Source: CAVTJX01 sp963735175 (GTDB taxonomy: Bacteria > Electryoneota > RPQS01). From it: DNA of 64,000 nucleotides. The position numbers were made by a program, and so were the translations under genes. The notes beneath the pieces were generated by a model that worked only from the letters and a program-made list of their open reading frames with translations, made no database searches and was not told the DNA's origin. Shown one piece after another: positions 55,556-63,767 of this stretch (position 1 is the stretch's first letter; each line of letters starts with the position of its first letter). The stretch covers positions 1 through 64,000 of the forward strand of contig CAVTJX010000003.1 in the NCBI GenBank assembly GCA_963735175.1, given 5' to 3'.

Positions 55556-55654
55556 CCTTCCGGAAGACCGTCAGGATGACGACGGGAGAGAGTGGTGGCG
55601 AGCGGTGAGGGTAGTCGCTGTTGGAGATCCTTCCGGAAGACCGTCAGGATGACG
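55556..55654. repeat. Two 26-bp direct repeats with a CTTCCGGAAG palindrome
   Basis: The word from 55556 to 55581 recurs exactly at 55629-55654, and a degenerate third copy (GTCAGGATGAT) lies near 55670. Both full copies contain CTTCCGGAAG. They lie in the 490-base gap between the AT-rich cassette and lysC; no gene is seen in the gap. Confidence 0.75.
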
Positions 55655-55866
55655 GAGGGGAGAAGTGCGTCAGGATGATCTTGGTGGATGGGGCGATGAC
55701 GATGGGGATTCCGGATCGCGCGGGGCGCGTTTAGAATGACGGTGGGGAGTGACGGGCAGGATTGTTTGAAGGAGAAGAGGGCGCACAGGCCGTGCGCCCC
55801 TACGGAGATCAAGGAGCACGGCAAGCCATGTCCCTACACCAGACAATTTTCTAAGCACAAAATATT

Positions 55867-57054
55867 TTGTCTCTGATCATTCAAAAATTTGGCGGGAAGG
55901 CGCTGGCGGAGGCGGGGGATATTCGGCAGGTCGCGCGACTCATTTATGAGCGGCGGCGGCAGGGGGCGCAGCTCGTGATCGTCGTCTCGGCGATGGGGGA
56001 TACCACCGACCGCTACCTCGCGCTGGCGCGGGCCGTCAATCCGCATCCGGCGGGACGCGAACTAGACGTGCTGCTCTCCGTCGGCGAACGCATCTCGATT
56101 GCCATGCTCGCCCTCGCGCTGAACGCGCTGGAGGACGACGTTGCCGTGTCGCTCACCGGAGCGCAGGCGGGAATCATCACCGACACCGTGCACACGGCGG
56201 CGAAAATCGTGGAGATCCGCGCGCTGCGCGTGCGCGAAGTGCTGGACCAGAATCGCATCCCGATCATCGCCGGTTACCAGGGCATCACCACCGACAAGAA
56301 TATCTCCACGCTGGGGCGCGGCGGCACTGACGCCACCGCCGTGGGTCTCGCCATCGCACTGGGGGCCGAGCGCGTCGAGTTCATGAAAGACGTGGACGGC
56401 GTGCAGTCCGCCGATCCGAAGGTCATTCCCACGGCGCGCGTCATCGAAGAAATCAGCTACGAAGAGACGCTGGAGATGATGGGCTGCGGGGCGAAGATTC
56501 TGCAAGTGCCCGCCGTGGAGATGGCCGTGGAATACGGCGTGAAGCTGGCCGTGGGCAATTCGAAAACCGGCGTGGCGGGGACGATCCTCACCGACCGCCC
56601 GCTGGGCCGCCGCACGCTGACCGCCGTGGTGCTCGCGCCGCACGTCCACTGCCGCCTGTTTGAATCCATGAAAGATCTCGTCCACGCCGTAAACCTGCTG
56701 CGCGAACAGGGCCGCGCGCCGCTTTTGGCCGGGCAATCGGCGGGAAAGGGCCTGCTCGTGCTGCGTCCCGAGGATGATATTTCGTTAGAATTTTTCGATA
56801 CGCCCGCTGTGCCGCACGAAGCGCTCTCGCTGGTGTCGCTGATCGGTCCCGGCGTGGGCGGCGCGTCGGAGCTGGCCGACGCGGTCCACGCGCGGCTTGC
56901 GGCCTACAGCGACGAACTGGCCGCGATTCATTTGACCGAGAGCCGTCTTTCGGTATTGCTGCCGGCGGATTCGGCGCAGCGCTTTGCCGAAGCCGCGCAC
57001 GCGCTCTGTTTGACCCCGCCCGTTCCCAAAGCTCCCTCCGCCGGTCATGCCTGA
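55867..57054 (+). CDS. lysC: Aspartate kinase
   Basis: Phosphorylates aspartate, the first step toward lysine, methionine and threonine. 395 residues from TTG 55867; an in-frame stop at 55852 excludes an earlier start, and no ribosome site is obvious. The opening motif reads KFGGKALAEAGDI where nearly all aspartate kinases have KFGGTSV. The rest is canonical: VVSAMGDTTD, ELDVLLSVGERIS, STLGRGGTDATAVGLAIALGAERVEFMKDVDGVQSADPKVIPTARVIEEISYEE and the ACT-type regulatory C-terminus (HEALSLVSLIGPGVGG). Intact and monofunctional. It overlaps the next gene by eight bases (ATGCCTGA). Confidence 0.92.
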   Translation: MSLIIQKFGGKALAEAGDIRQVARLIYERRRQGAQLVIVVSAMGDTTDRYLALARAVNPHPAGRELDVLLSVGERISIAMLALALNALEDDVAVSLTGAQAGIITDTVHTAAKIVEIRALRVREVLDQNRIPIIAGYQGITTDKNISTLGRGGTDATAVGLAIALGAERVEFMKDVDGVQSADPKVIPTARVIEEISYEETLEMMGCGAKILQVPAVEMAVEYGVKLAVGNSKTGVAGTILTDRPLGRRTLTAVVLAPHVHCRLFESMKDLVHAVNLLREQGRAPLLAGQSAGKGLLVLRPEDDISLEFFDTPAVPHEALSLVSLIGPGVGGASELADAVHARLAAYSDELAAIHLTESRLSVLLPADSAQRFAEAAHALCLTPPVPKAPSAGHA

Positions 57055-58735
57055 CTGGCTCATTGTCCCGCTTCGCCGCGCGCGGATGATTGCCGCGGCC
57101 CTCGTATTGTTCTCGGTTCTTCACCTCCAACCGCCGCTTGCGGCGGAAAGCAACACCGCGTTCATGAGTTCCACCGTCCGATCTGATTCGCTTACGGTCC
57201 GCGTCGGTCTGCTCGAAGACTACGACAAGCTGACCTTCCAGATGCACGGCAGCTATTCCGTGGAAACGCTGCAGGGCGAGCGCGTGCGCGAAGCCCGCGT
57301 CTCCACCGTCAAATGGCGCGCGCGCGTGGATGAAGCCGTGCCCGCCCAGTTCCTGTTCAGCGTGCTCGTCGGCTCGTTTCCCCATCGCGACGACGCCCAC
57401 GTTCTGGCCGAAAGCTTCGAAGCTGCGGAGACGCCCGCCGTGGTGCGGCAAATCGGCGGACCGATCGAGGCCGGGCAGCGCGTGATCGGCAACAACACGC
57501 TCTACCGCGTGCAGCTCGGCAGTTTTCGCGCCGAAGCCGACGCCCAACCGCTGATCGACTCGCTGGAAGACGACTACGCGCCGCGGATCGTGCGCGAAGT
57601 CATCCGCGAAGCCCACGGCACGGTGGAACTGTTCGACGCCGACCTCGTGGAAACGTATTCGCTGCGCGACGGCTTCCGCCTGATTCCCGCGGCCGAGGAC
57701 GCCTACGTGACGATCTTCGGCGTGCGCACGGGCAGCGGGTTCCGCTACGAAAAGACCGAGAACCGCAACTACGGCGGCGTGTTCGAGGCCTATCTCGACC
57801 ACGACGGGCAACTGGCGGTGATCAACGAGATTCCCATCGACGTTTATCTGCACGGCGTCGTTCCCGCCGAAATGCCGGCGGGCTTCCCGCACGAAGCGCT
57901 GAAGGCGCAAGCAATCCTCGCGCGTTCGGTGGTGCTGTCCGAAAAGGCGACGAAGCATTTGAACGATCCCTTTGAACTCTGCGGCCACGTCCACTGCCAG
58001 GTCTATTCAGGGCTTTCGAAGGAGGATCCGCGCACCACCGCCGCGGTCGACGAAACCAAGGGCCGGGTGCTGGTCAACGATCGCGAACTGGTGGAGCCGC
58101 ACTACAGCGCAGTCTGCGGGGGCCACACCGAAGACGCGGGCGCGACCTGGATGACGCCCTCGATGCACCCCTCGGAGGGGCGGCTCTGCGCGATCAACGA
58201 ACGGGTAACCGCGCCCGACCTCACTACCGAGGCGGGCGTGCGCAAATGGATCAGCGCTTCGCCCGACGTGTGCTGCAATCTGACGGGGCTGAACCTGCCC
58301 GTCAACAGCGACTACGCGCGGCGGCATTTCCGCTGGGAGATTTCCTACGCGCGGCCGGAACTCGAAAGCATCATCCGCGAGAAGACCGGCACCGACGTGG
58401 GCACGCTTTACGACATTCTGCCCGTGCGGCGCGGGCGCTCGGGGCGGCTGCTGGAAATCGAAATTCTCGGCTCGCGGCGCAATCTGCGGGTGAAACGCGA
58501 ACTGAAGATCCGGCGCTCGCTCTCGGAGACGGCGCTGGAAAGCTCGTGTTTCATCGTGGACGTGGTGCACGACAGCTCGGGGGTGCCCAAGGAGTTCATT
58601 TTCAGCGGCGCGGGCTGGGGTCACGGCGTGGGCCTTTGCCAGTGCGGCGCGGCCCGCCAGGCGGCAGAAGGCAAGACGATGGAGGATATTCTGAAATTCT
58701 ATTTTCCCGGAACCAACGTGGAGAAGGTCTACTGA
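57047..58735 (+). CDS. SpoIID/LytB-like protein with SPOR-like repeats
   Basis: 562 residues from ATG 57047, overlapping lysC by eight bases. A signal peptide lies at about residues 14-33 (MIAAALVLFSVLHLQPPLAA). Two SPOR-like modules follow (FLFSVLVGSFPHRDDAHVLAESFEA and LYRVQLGSFRAEADAQPLIDSLEDD), which in other proteins bind denuded peptidoglycan. The SpoIID domain has PIDVYLHGVVPAEMPAGFPHEALKAQAILARS, with the Glu of VPAEM as the expected catalytic residue, YSAVCGGHTEDAGATW, and the terminal FSGAGWGHGVGLCQCGAARQAAEGKTMEDILKFYFPGT. It probably cleaves peptidoglycan glycan chains. The link with lysC is likely only transcriptional. Confidence 0.9.
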   Translation: MPDWLIVPLRRARMIAAALVLFSVLHLQPPLAAESNTAFMSSTVRSDSLTVRVGLLEDYDKLTFQMHGSYSVETLQGERVREARVSTVKWRARVDEAVPAQFLFSVLVGSFPHRDDAHVLAESFEAAETPAVVRQIGGPIEAGQRVIGNNTLYRVQLGSFRAEADAQPLIDSLEDDYAPRIVREVIREAHGTVELFDADLVETYSLRDGFRLIPAAEDAYVTIFGVRTGSGFRYEKTENRNYGGVFEAYLDHDGQLAVINEIPIDVYLHGVVPAEMPAGFPHEALKAQAILARSVVLSEKATKHLNDPFELCGHVHCQVYSGLSKEDPRTTAAVDETKGRVLVNDRELVEPHYSAVCGGHTEDAGATWMTPSMHPSEGRLCAINERVTAPDLTTEAGVRKWISASPDVCCNLTGLNLPVNSDYARRHFRWEISYARPELESIIREKTGTDVGTLYDILPVRRGRSGRLLEIEILGSRRNLRVKRELKIRRSLSETALESSCFIVDVVHDSSGVPKEFIFSGAGWGHGVGLCQCGAARQAAEGKTMEDILKFYFPGTNVEKVY

Positions 58736-58813
58736 ACTATCTGTAACGACGTTCGCCGCGGGTGGTCCCGATTGTACTGAGTACGCAACTTCCAGCACAA
58801 AAAGGAGGCTTCC

Positions 58814-60185
58814 ATGGCACGGGTTATTGGATTGTGTCTGGTGCTGCTCGCCCCAATGGTGTGGGCGCAGCCGCCAATGGTGGAATGGACGTCAGCGTTT
58901 CTGGGCGGCGCCAAATGTCTGGCGGAAATGGCCGAGATGCGCTACATGGTGGGTGGTGAGTTTACCGGCGAGGAATGGGGCGGAGCCGTTGGCTCGTATG
59001 ATACCTCCGGCCTTGGGTTGACGTGGCGGTATTTCGCCGGCGCCACGAACGGGTTCAGCGGCGTGACGCGGATGCCGGACGGGAATTTTATCTGGTCCGG
59101 CAATCACGGCGCGCACGTCGTGAAAACGGATACGGCCGGCAACCGCTTCTGGGAGCGTGATTATCCCGGATTGGGCCGGGTGATGGACGATCCCTGCCCG
59201 ACGGCTGATCTCGGCTATTTGCTGGTTGCCTGCAGCGACGCGGAACCGCCGGTGCAGGCGCGGTTGATGAAGGTGAATTCGCTGGGCATCAGCGAAGAGA
59301 CCTTCGATTACGGCGGGCCGGGCGGGAATTGCCTGGGCGGGCTGCGCATCGTGCGCGCCGCGCCCGATGGCTATCTGCTGATCGGCGAGACGTGGGCGGC
59401 GGGAGATAATCCGCGCCACGGCCTGGCGCTGCGCGTGGGCGTGAGTTGCGACAGCCTGTGGACGCGGGAGTGGGGCAGCGAAGCTCACCAGCTTTTCTAC
59501 GCGGGGCAGAGCCTGCTTGACGGCGGCTTTCTGCTGGCCGGCATGCAAGTCAATGCCGCGGGCGATTCGCTGGCGTGGCTCGTGCGCCTCAACGCCGACG
59601 GATCGACGCTGTGGTCGCACACGCTGGCCGAAGGCAAGGCCATCGGCGCGCTGAAACCGACGTGGGACGGACACTACGTCGCGGCGGGAATCGGCAGCGC
59701 GCACAATGCGCTGTGGGTGGTCAAGGTGAATGCCGCGGGCGATGTGTTGTGGAGCCAGACCGCGCCCGGCGCGTTGGCCGAACCCTCCTGCATGCGCGTG
59801 CTGCCGACGGCGGATCGCGGCTACCTGGTGACGGCCGCCGCGTGGCCGGTGTCGCTGGTGAAATTTACGCCGGATACCGCCGGGCTGTCGCCGGTCACGC
59901 CTTCGTTGACTCTGCCGGTGGCGTACCGGCTGCTGGACAACTATCCGAATCCGTTCAATGCGCAGACCGTGATCCGCTACGCGGTGGGAGTGCCCGGCGC
60001 GGTGACGCTGGCCGTGTTTGATTTGACGGGGCGGGTGGTGGCGACGCTGGCCGCAGGGCCGCACGCGGCCGGCAGTTTTTCGGCCCGCTGGGATGCGGCG
60101 GCGTTTCCGTCGGGCGTATACTTCTGCCGCTTGGAAACGGCGGGCGGCGCACCGGATACGCGGAAAATGGTGACTCTTGAAATAA
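58814..60185 (+). CDS. Secreted propeller-like protein with type IX-like sorting domain (stop masked by one extra base)
   Basis: From ATG 58814 (AAAAGGAGG upstream) the protein has a signal peptide (ARVIGLCLVLLAPMVWAQ), then propeller-like repeats (PDGNFIWSGNHGAHVVKTDTAGNRFW, DGGFLLAGMQVNAAGDSLAWLVRLN) and the sorting domain LLDNYPNPFNAQTVIRYAV, LAVFDLTGRVVATL, SGVYFCRLETAGGAPDTRKMV. As written, the frame runs on to 60535 and joins a following small gene. Removing the A at 60173 gives VLLK then TAA at 60183-60185, the canonical ending. The reading to 60185 is also one base over a multiple of three, as in other insertions. So the fusion is probably an artefact. Confidence 0.82.
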
Positions 60186-60259
60186 GCACCTGGCTGAGGA
60201 TTTGCCGCCCGGGGCCCGGGCGGCGGCGGACGATGAGCGCGAGCATCAGGAGCAGCTTC

Positions 60260-60535
60260 ATGGACGAGCAGCAAGTGGATGAGGTGCGGGCGGCGCTGGA
60301 GAGTCTGCTGGCCGATCCGCCACCCGAACTGGTGCGGCTGGTGCGGCGGCATTGTGACCAGCCCGCGCTCGACCGTGAGCAAATCCGGAATCGCCTGACA
60401 AGCCTGACGGTTTCCGACACCGCGCATGTCAGGCGACAGCGGCCTGAGGTGCTGGAGACGTACCGCGAAATCGAGCGCTACTGCCGCGGTCTCGCGCCCG
60501 ACGCTGTGGACACGCGGCTTCGGCGGCGGCGGTGA
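60260..60535 (+). CDS. Small hypothetical protein (91 aa)
   Basis: Starts at ATG 60260 with AGGAG 8 bases upstream. It is an acidic, Leu/Arg-rich, mostly helical protein (DEVRAALESLLADPPPELVRLVRRHC... VLETYREIERYCRGL) of unknown function. As printed it is in the same frame as the sorted-protein gene before it, but its own start and ribosome site make it a separate gene. A GC-rich hairpin (60203-60224) lies between. It overlaps the next small ORF by four bases (GTGA). Confidence 0.5.
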   Translation: MDEQQVDEVRAALESLLADPPPELVRLVRRHCDQPALDREQIRNRLTSLTVSDTAHVRRQRPEVLETYREIERYCRGLAPDAVDTRLRRRR

Positions 60536-60696
60536 ATGTGAGCTTTTTGAAAGGCGCGCGCCGCTTTTGCGATGTGGCTGTCTATTCCGGCGGGATGCGC
60601 GTCCGTCTGCTGGATCCCTACGAACGGGCGGTGAAAACTGTTTCCGACGTGGACGGGCTCAAGCCGCTGATCTGCGCCTCGTTTGAGGCGGCGTAG
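60532..60696 (+). CDS. Very small ORF (54 aa)
   Basis: Starts at GTG 60532, overlapping the TGA of the previous ORF, and ends TAG 60694-60696. It encodes VNVSFLKGARRFCDVAVYSGG... ERAVKTVSDVDGLKPLICASFEAA. I do not recognise it. The four-base overlap suggests coupled translation with the 91-residue protein. It may be a small partner protein or a chance ORF. Confidence 0.35.
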   Translation: MNVSFLKGARRFCDVAVYSGGMRVRLLDPYERAVKTVSDVDGLKPLICASFEAA

Positions 60697-60748
60697 AAGA
60701 AAAGGATGAAGGATGAGATCCGCATGCCCGTTGATGATTGGCGGTGTG

Positions 60749-60817
60749 ATGAGAAGCGAAAACTACCTGATGCGCCTAAGCATACTTTCTGGAGCCCGGA
60801 CCGACTATGCCGCGTGA
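60749..60817 (+). pseudogene. Remnant of an mntA C-terminus upstream of hepT
   Basis: Reads SENYLMRLSILSGARTDYAA then TGA, close to the end of the complete mntA downstream (SENYLMRKSILEGARTVYAA). It overlaps the hepT start by eleven bases in the same way as the downstream mntA overlaps a second hepT start. The bases before 60749 do not match mntA, so only the tail is kept. Confidence 0.75.
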
Positions 60818-61154
60818 CGAAACCTATCTACTGTATATGATGCAGGCTGCGCGCCGCGTTTACAGCTACACGGCCGGAATCCGGCGCGAGCAGTTTGACA
60901 CCGAATCCCTGCGACAAGATGGGATCGTACTCCAGATCGGAAATATCGGTGAGGCGGCGAGTCACCTGTCTGCGGAATTCCGCAGCCTTCACCCGGAGAT
61001 TCCGTGGCCGCAGATTATCGGCATGCGCCATCGAATCTTTCACACATATCAACAGGTGGACTGGAATCGGGTGTGGACGACTGCGACAGTCTTCGTTCCG
61101 CAACTGATCAGCCTATTGGAACCACTTATGCCCACGAATTCAGGCCGGGAGTGA
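60807..61154 (+). CDS. hepT: HepT-like toxin (DUF86, HEPN ribonuclease)
   Basis: 115 residues from ATG 60807. The catalytic HEPN pattern R-x4-H-x-Y is in GMRHRIFHTYQQVDW near residue 75. Other family features are EQFDTESLRQDGIVLQIGNIGEAASHLS and the closing VFVPQLISLL. HepT toxins are HEPN RNases silenced when the partner MntA adds AMP residues to the Tyr of the motif. One base separates it from the next gene, which is that partner. Confidence 0.88.
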   Translation: MPRDETYLLYMMQAARRVYSYTAGIRREQFDTESLRQDGIVLQIGNIGEAASHLSAEFRSLHPEIPWPQIIGMRHRIFHTYQQVDWNRVWTTATVFVPQLISLLEPLMPTNSGRE

Positions 61155-61155
61155 T

Positions 61156-61467
61156 ATGGAACCCCGCATACCAATTGACGCCCAGAAGATCCGCGCTTTC
61201 TGTGAAAAGTGGCAGATCGTGGAGTTCGCGCTATTTGGCTCAGTCCTGACGGGTGAATTTCGTCCGGACAGCGATATTGACGTGATGGTGGAATTCACGC
61301 GCGACGCGCCGTGGACGCTGCTCGACATGGTAGACATGGAAGACGAACTGCGTTCGCTGTTCGGCCGCCGGGTGGATCTGCTGACACGCTACAGTGTCGA
61401 GCACAGCGAGAATTACCTAATGCGCAAAAGCATTCTGGAAGGGGCGCGGACGGTTTATGCCGCGTGA
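61156..61467 (+). CDS. mntA: MntA-like antitoxin (minimal nucleotidyltransferase)
   Basis: 103 residues from ATG 61156. The nucleotidyltransferase motif GS-x10-DxD is seen in ALFGSVLTGEFRPDSDIDVMVEF (residues about 26-48), followed by WTLLDMVDMEDELRSLFGRRVDLLTRYSVE. It is expected to AMPylate the neighbouring HepT toxin. The gene ends TATGCCGCGTGA, which again contains a hepT-like start (ATGCCGCGT), so another toxin gene once followed. Confidence 0.88.
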   Translation: MEPRIPIDAQKIRAFCEKWQIVEFALFGSVLTGEFRPDSDIDVMVEFTRDAPWTLLDMVDMEDELRSLFGRRVDLLTRYSVEHSENYLMRKSILEGARTVYAA

Positions 61468-61501
61468 CGAAACGGATGCACGTTACGGCCTGTTGAAATA
61501 G
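61457..61501 (+). pseudogene. Remnant of a second hepT start
   Basis: Reads MPRDET then DARYGLLK and stops; the first six codons match hepT (MPRDET). It overlaps the mntA stop by eleven bases, as hepT overlaps the remnant mntA tail upstream. The match to hepT is lost after codon six. Confidence 0.6.
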
Positions 61502-61537
61502 ATATGTAGACTTATGTCCTTTAAGGAACGATATTCT

Positions 61538-62289
61538 ATGGCCACGCATCGGGACTTACTGTCGAAGCAGGATACTATTCTTCTCCGATTTACCTTCTAT
61601 ATTCGAGAAGCTTCGAATCGTCCCGGATGCAGCGAGGCGAGAGACCAGCAGATAGTGATTTGCTGGAATACTTCGCTGAAATTGGCGAAGGATTCAATTG
61701 GATGGAGTTCGAGAAAAGGTACAATGAGTTGCTTCAGGAGGACGGTAGTTTTCATGGGACCCCAGCGAATGAGAGGTTTACTGACACTTTCACTAGACCA
61801 TTGAAGAATGCAAAGGTCAATTACTTGCTTGGGAATTTTCAGGGAACAACTGCGCTGTGTGGTTTTGTGGCAGAAATGTGCACAGTATTTACCTATGATC
61901 TGGCTCTCTATATTCGTAATCGTGAAGGATCTCACTTGGTTGATGCTATATCGTTACAAGAATTCGAACATAAGCGTCAAAAGAGTAGAATTGAATTATT
62001 GCATAAACTAGATTTCATTAACACGGATTTCAAAAACACCTTACTTGAAATCAACAATCTAAGGAATAGCTATCTACATGGATATCGCATGTCGACTTAA
62101 CGTGTCCAGGAGGATGCAAAGAGAGCTTATGGTATGGCCATTAGACTGTTGAAAGCGACGATCGGTCAAGAGACTCATGGATCAATCCTTGATGGATGGA
62201 AGAAAGGCGCAACGGTGACTGTAATCGTCGCAAGTCCAGATGTTCTGGAGTTCTTGAACAATGCTGGCAGGCACCGAAGCGAAGACTGA
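61538..62289 (+). pseudogene. HEPN-like protein, interrupted by one frameshift and one stop
   Basis: Start chosen at ATG 61538 (AAGGA upstream), reading MATHRDLLSKQDTILLRFTFYIREASN; a frame change near 61615-61627 leads to RGERPADSDLLEYFAEIGEGFNW and on through LLHKLDFINTDFKNTLLEINNLRNSYLHGYRM. Then a TAA at 62098-62100 interrupts the same frame, which continues RVQEDAKRAYGMAIRLLKATIG to TGA 62287-62289. RNSYLHGY fits the R-x4-H-x-Y HEPN RNase pattern. About 245 residues when repaired. AT-rich compared with the housekeeping genes. Either a decayed or a mis-sequenced HEPN toxin-like gene next to HepT/MntA. Confidence 0.5.
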
Positions 62290-62419
62290 GCAAGCAGTAA
62301 TTGAGCGGCGGGAGCACGGCACGGCGCCGCCAGTTAAACGATTAAGCGTGCTATCGCATCTCCAAGGCAAGGAGATGCGGGGTGGCAATGAACGATCATT
62401 ACTTTTCTGGAGATAGGAC

Positions 62420-63569
62420 ATGAGACCGGATGAATTGCAGGGGGCGGTGAACGAACTGCGGCCGAAACTCGACGACCTGCGGAGGTCGCTTTGACCTCGC
62501 GCGGCGCGAGACGGAAATCAAGAAGCTGGAGGAACTCTCCGCCGGCGGCGCCTTCTGGGACGATCAGCAGCAGGCGCAGAAACTCTTGAAGCAACTGGCC
62601 GACCACCGCTCGTGGGTGGAAGCCTACCGCACCACCGAGCGCGGCTTCGGCGACCTCGCGGCGCTGGCCGAGATGGCCGTGGCCGACGAGACCGCCTTTA
62701 CCGACAGCGAACTGGATGAAGAATACCGCCGCGCCAACACGCTGTTCGAAAACCTCGAACTGCGGGCCATGCTGACGGGCCGAGACGACGCGCTGAACGC
62801 CATCGTCCACATTCACCCCGGCGCGGGCGGCACGGAGTCCAACGACTGGGCGGGGATGCTCTACCGCATGTACCTGCGCTGGTTCGAGACAGCGCGGCTG
62901 GAAGACCGACCTTTTAGACCTTGAAGAAGCCGAGGAAGCCGGGATCCGCGCGGCGATCATCGAAGTCATCGGCGAGTACGCCTACGGCTTCTGCCGCGCC
63001 GAGAGCGGCGTGCATCGCCTCGTGCGGATCTCGCCGTTCGATTCCAACGCCCGCCGCCACACGTCCTTTGCCAGCGTGTTCGTCTATCCCGAAGTGGACG
63101 ACGTGCCGGAAATCGAAATCAAGCCCGACGATCTGAAGATCGACACCTTTCGCGCTTCGGGCGCGGGCGGGCAGCACGTCAACCGCACGGAATCGGCGAT
63201 TCGCATCACGCATTTGCCCACCAACATCGTCGTCACCTGCCAGACCGACCGCAGCCAGCACCGCAACCGCGACAGCGCCATGAAGGTGCTGCAAGGCGCG
63301 GCTCTACCAGTACGTGCTGGAAAAGCAGAAGGCGCTGAACAACGTCCTTGAAGGACAGCAAGAGCGACATCGCCTGGGGCCACCAGATCCGCTCCTACGT
63401 CTTCCAGCCCTACCAGATGGTGAAGGACCACCGCACCAACGTCGAGACGTCCAATATCCTGAAGGTGATGGACGGCGACCTCGACGACTTCGTGCGCGCG
63501 TTTCTGCTGCTTGGCGAATCCGGCAAGTTCGCCCGCAGCCGGGGGACGGTGACGAAGGATGAAGGATGA
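62420..63569 (+). CDS. prfB: Peptide chain release factor 2 (programmed +1 frameshift plus three extra breaks)
   Basis: RF2 ends translation at UAA and UGA. It starts at ATG 62420 (MRPDELQGAVNELRPKLDDLRRSL) and reads UGA at codon 25 in the classic CTT-TGA-C slippery site, then continues DLARRETEIKKLEELSAGGAFWDD. The UGA/UAA reader motif is SPF in RISPFDSNARRHTSFAS, and the catalytic GGQ is in RASGAGGQHVNRTESAIRITHLP. The C-terminus has SKSDIAWGHQIRSYVFQPYQMVKDHRTNVETSNI. Besides the natural shift, single extra bases break the frame near 62900, 63295 and 63348 (RLKTDLL, LQARLYQY and NVLKDSKSD are restored). The total span fits four shifts of one base. RF2 is essential, so the extra breaks are probably sequencing errors. 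Confidence 0.93.
62480..62495 (+). promoter_or_regulatory. Programmed +1 ribosomal frameshift site of prfB
   Basis: CGGAGG, three bases, then CTT TGA C. The internal Shine-Dalgarno-like GGAGG, its spacing and the slippery CTT-TGA-C match the site known from E. coli prfB, which autoregulates RF2: low RF2 lets the ribosome slip past the UGA. Confidence 0.92.
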
Positions 63570-63767
63570 AGGCGGAAGGATGAAGAGAAGACGCCTTCTA
63601 TTCCTGCTCGTCTTCGTGTGGGGGAGGGTTAAGGTCTTCCGCAACCCTCCCGCGCGGACAAGGGCTGAAGGACGGATTCCGGGCAGGGCGAAGACGACCT
63701 GCCTCGGCGGAAGAGGCCGCACGGCGCGAGATGAAAATAAGGTCTTAGCATAATGCGCGAGATTATC

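Noticed and set aside
61482..61501. CTGTTGAAATAG, read as a possible second orphan sorting tail (LLK then stop)
   Set aside because: Only a few codons, in the same frame as the hepT remnant; too short to separate from chance.
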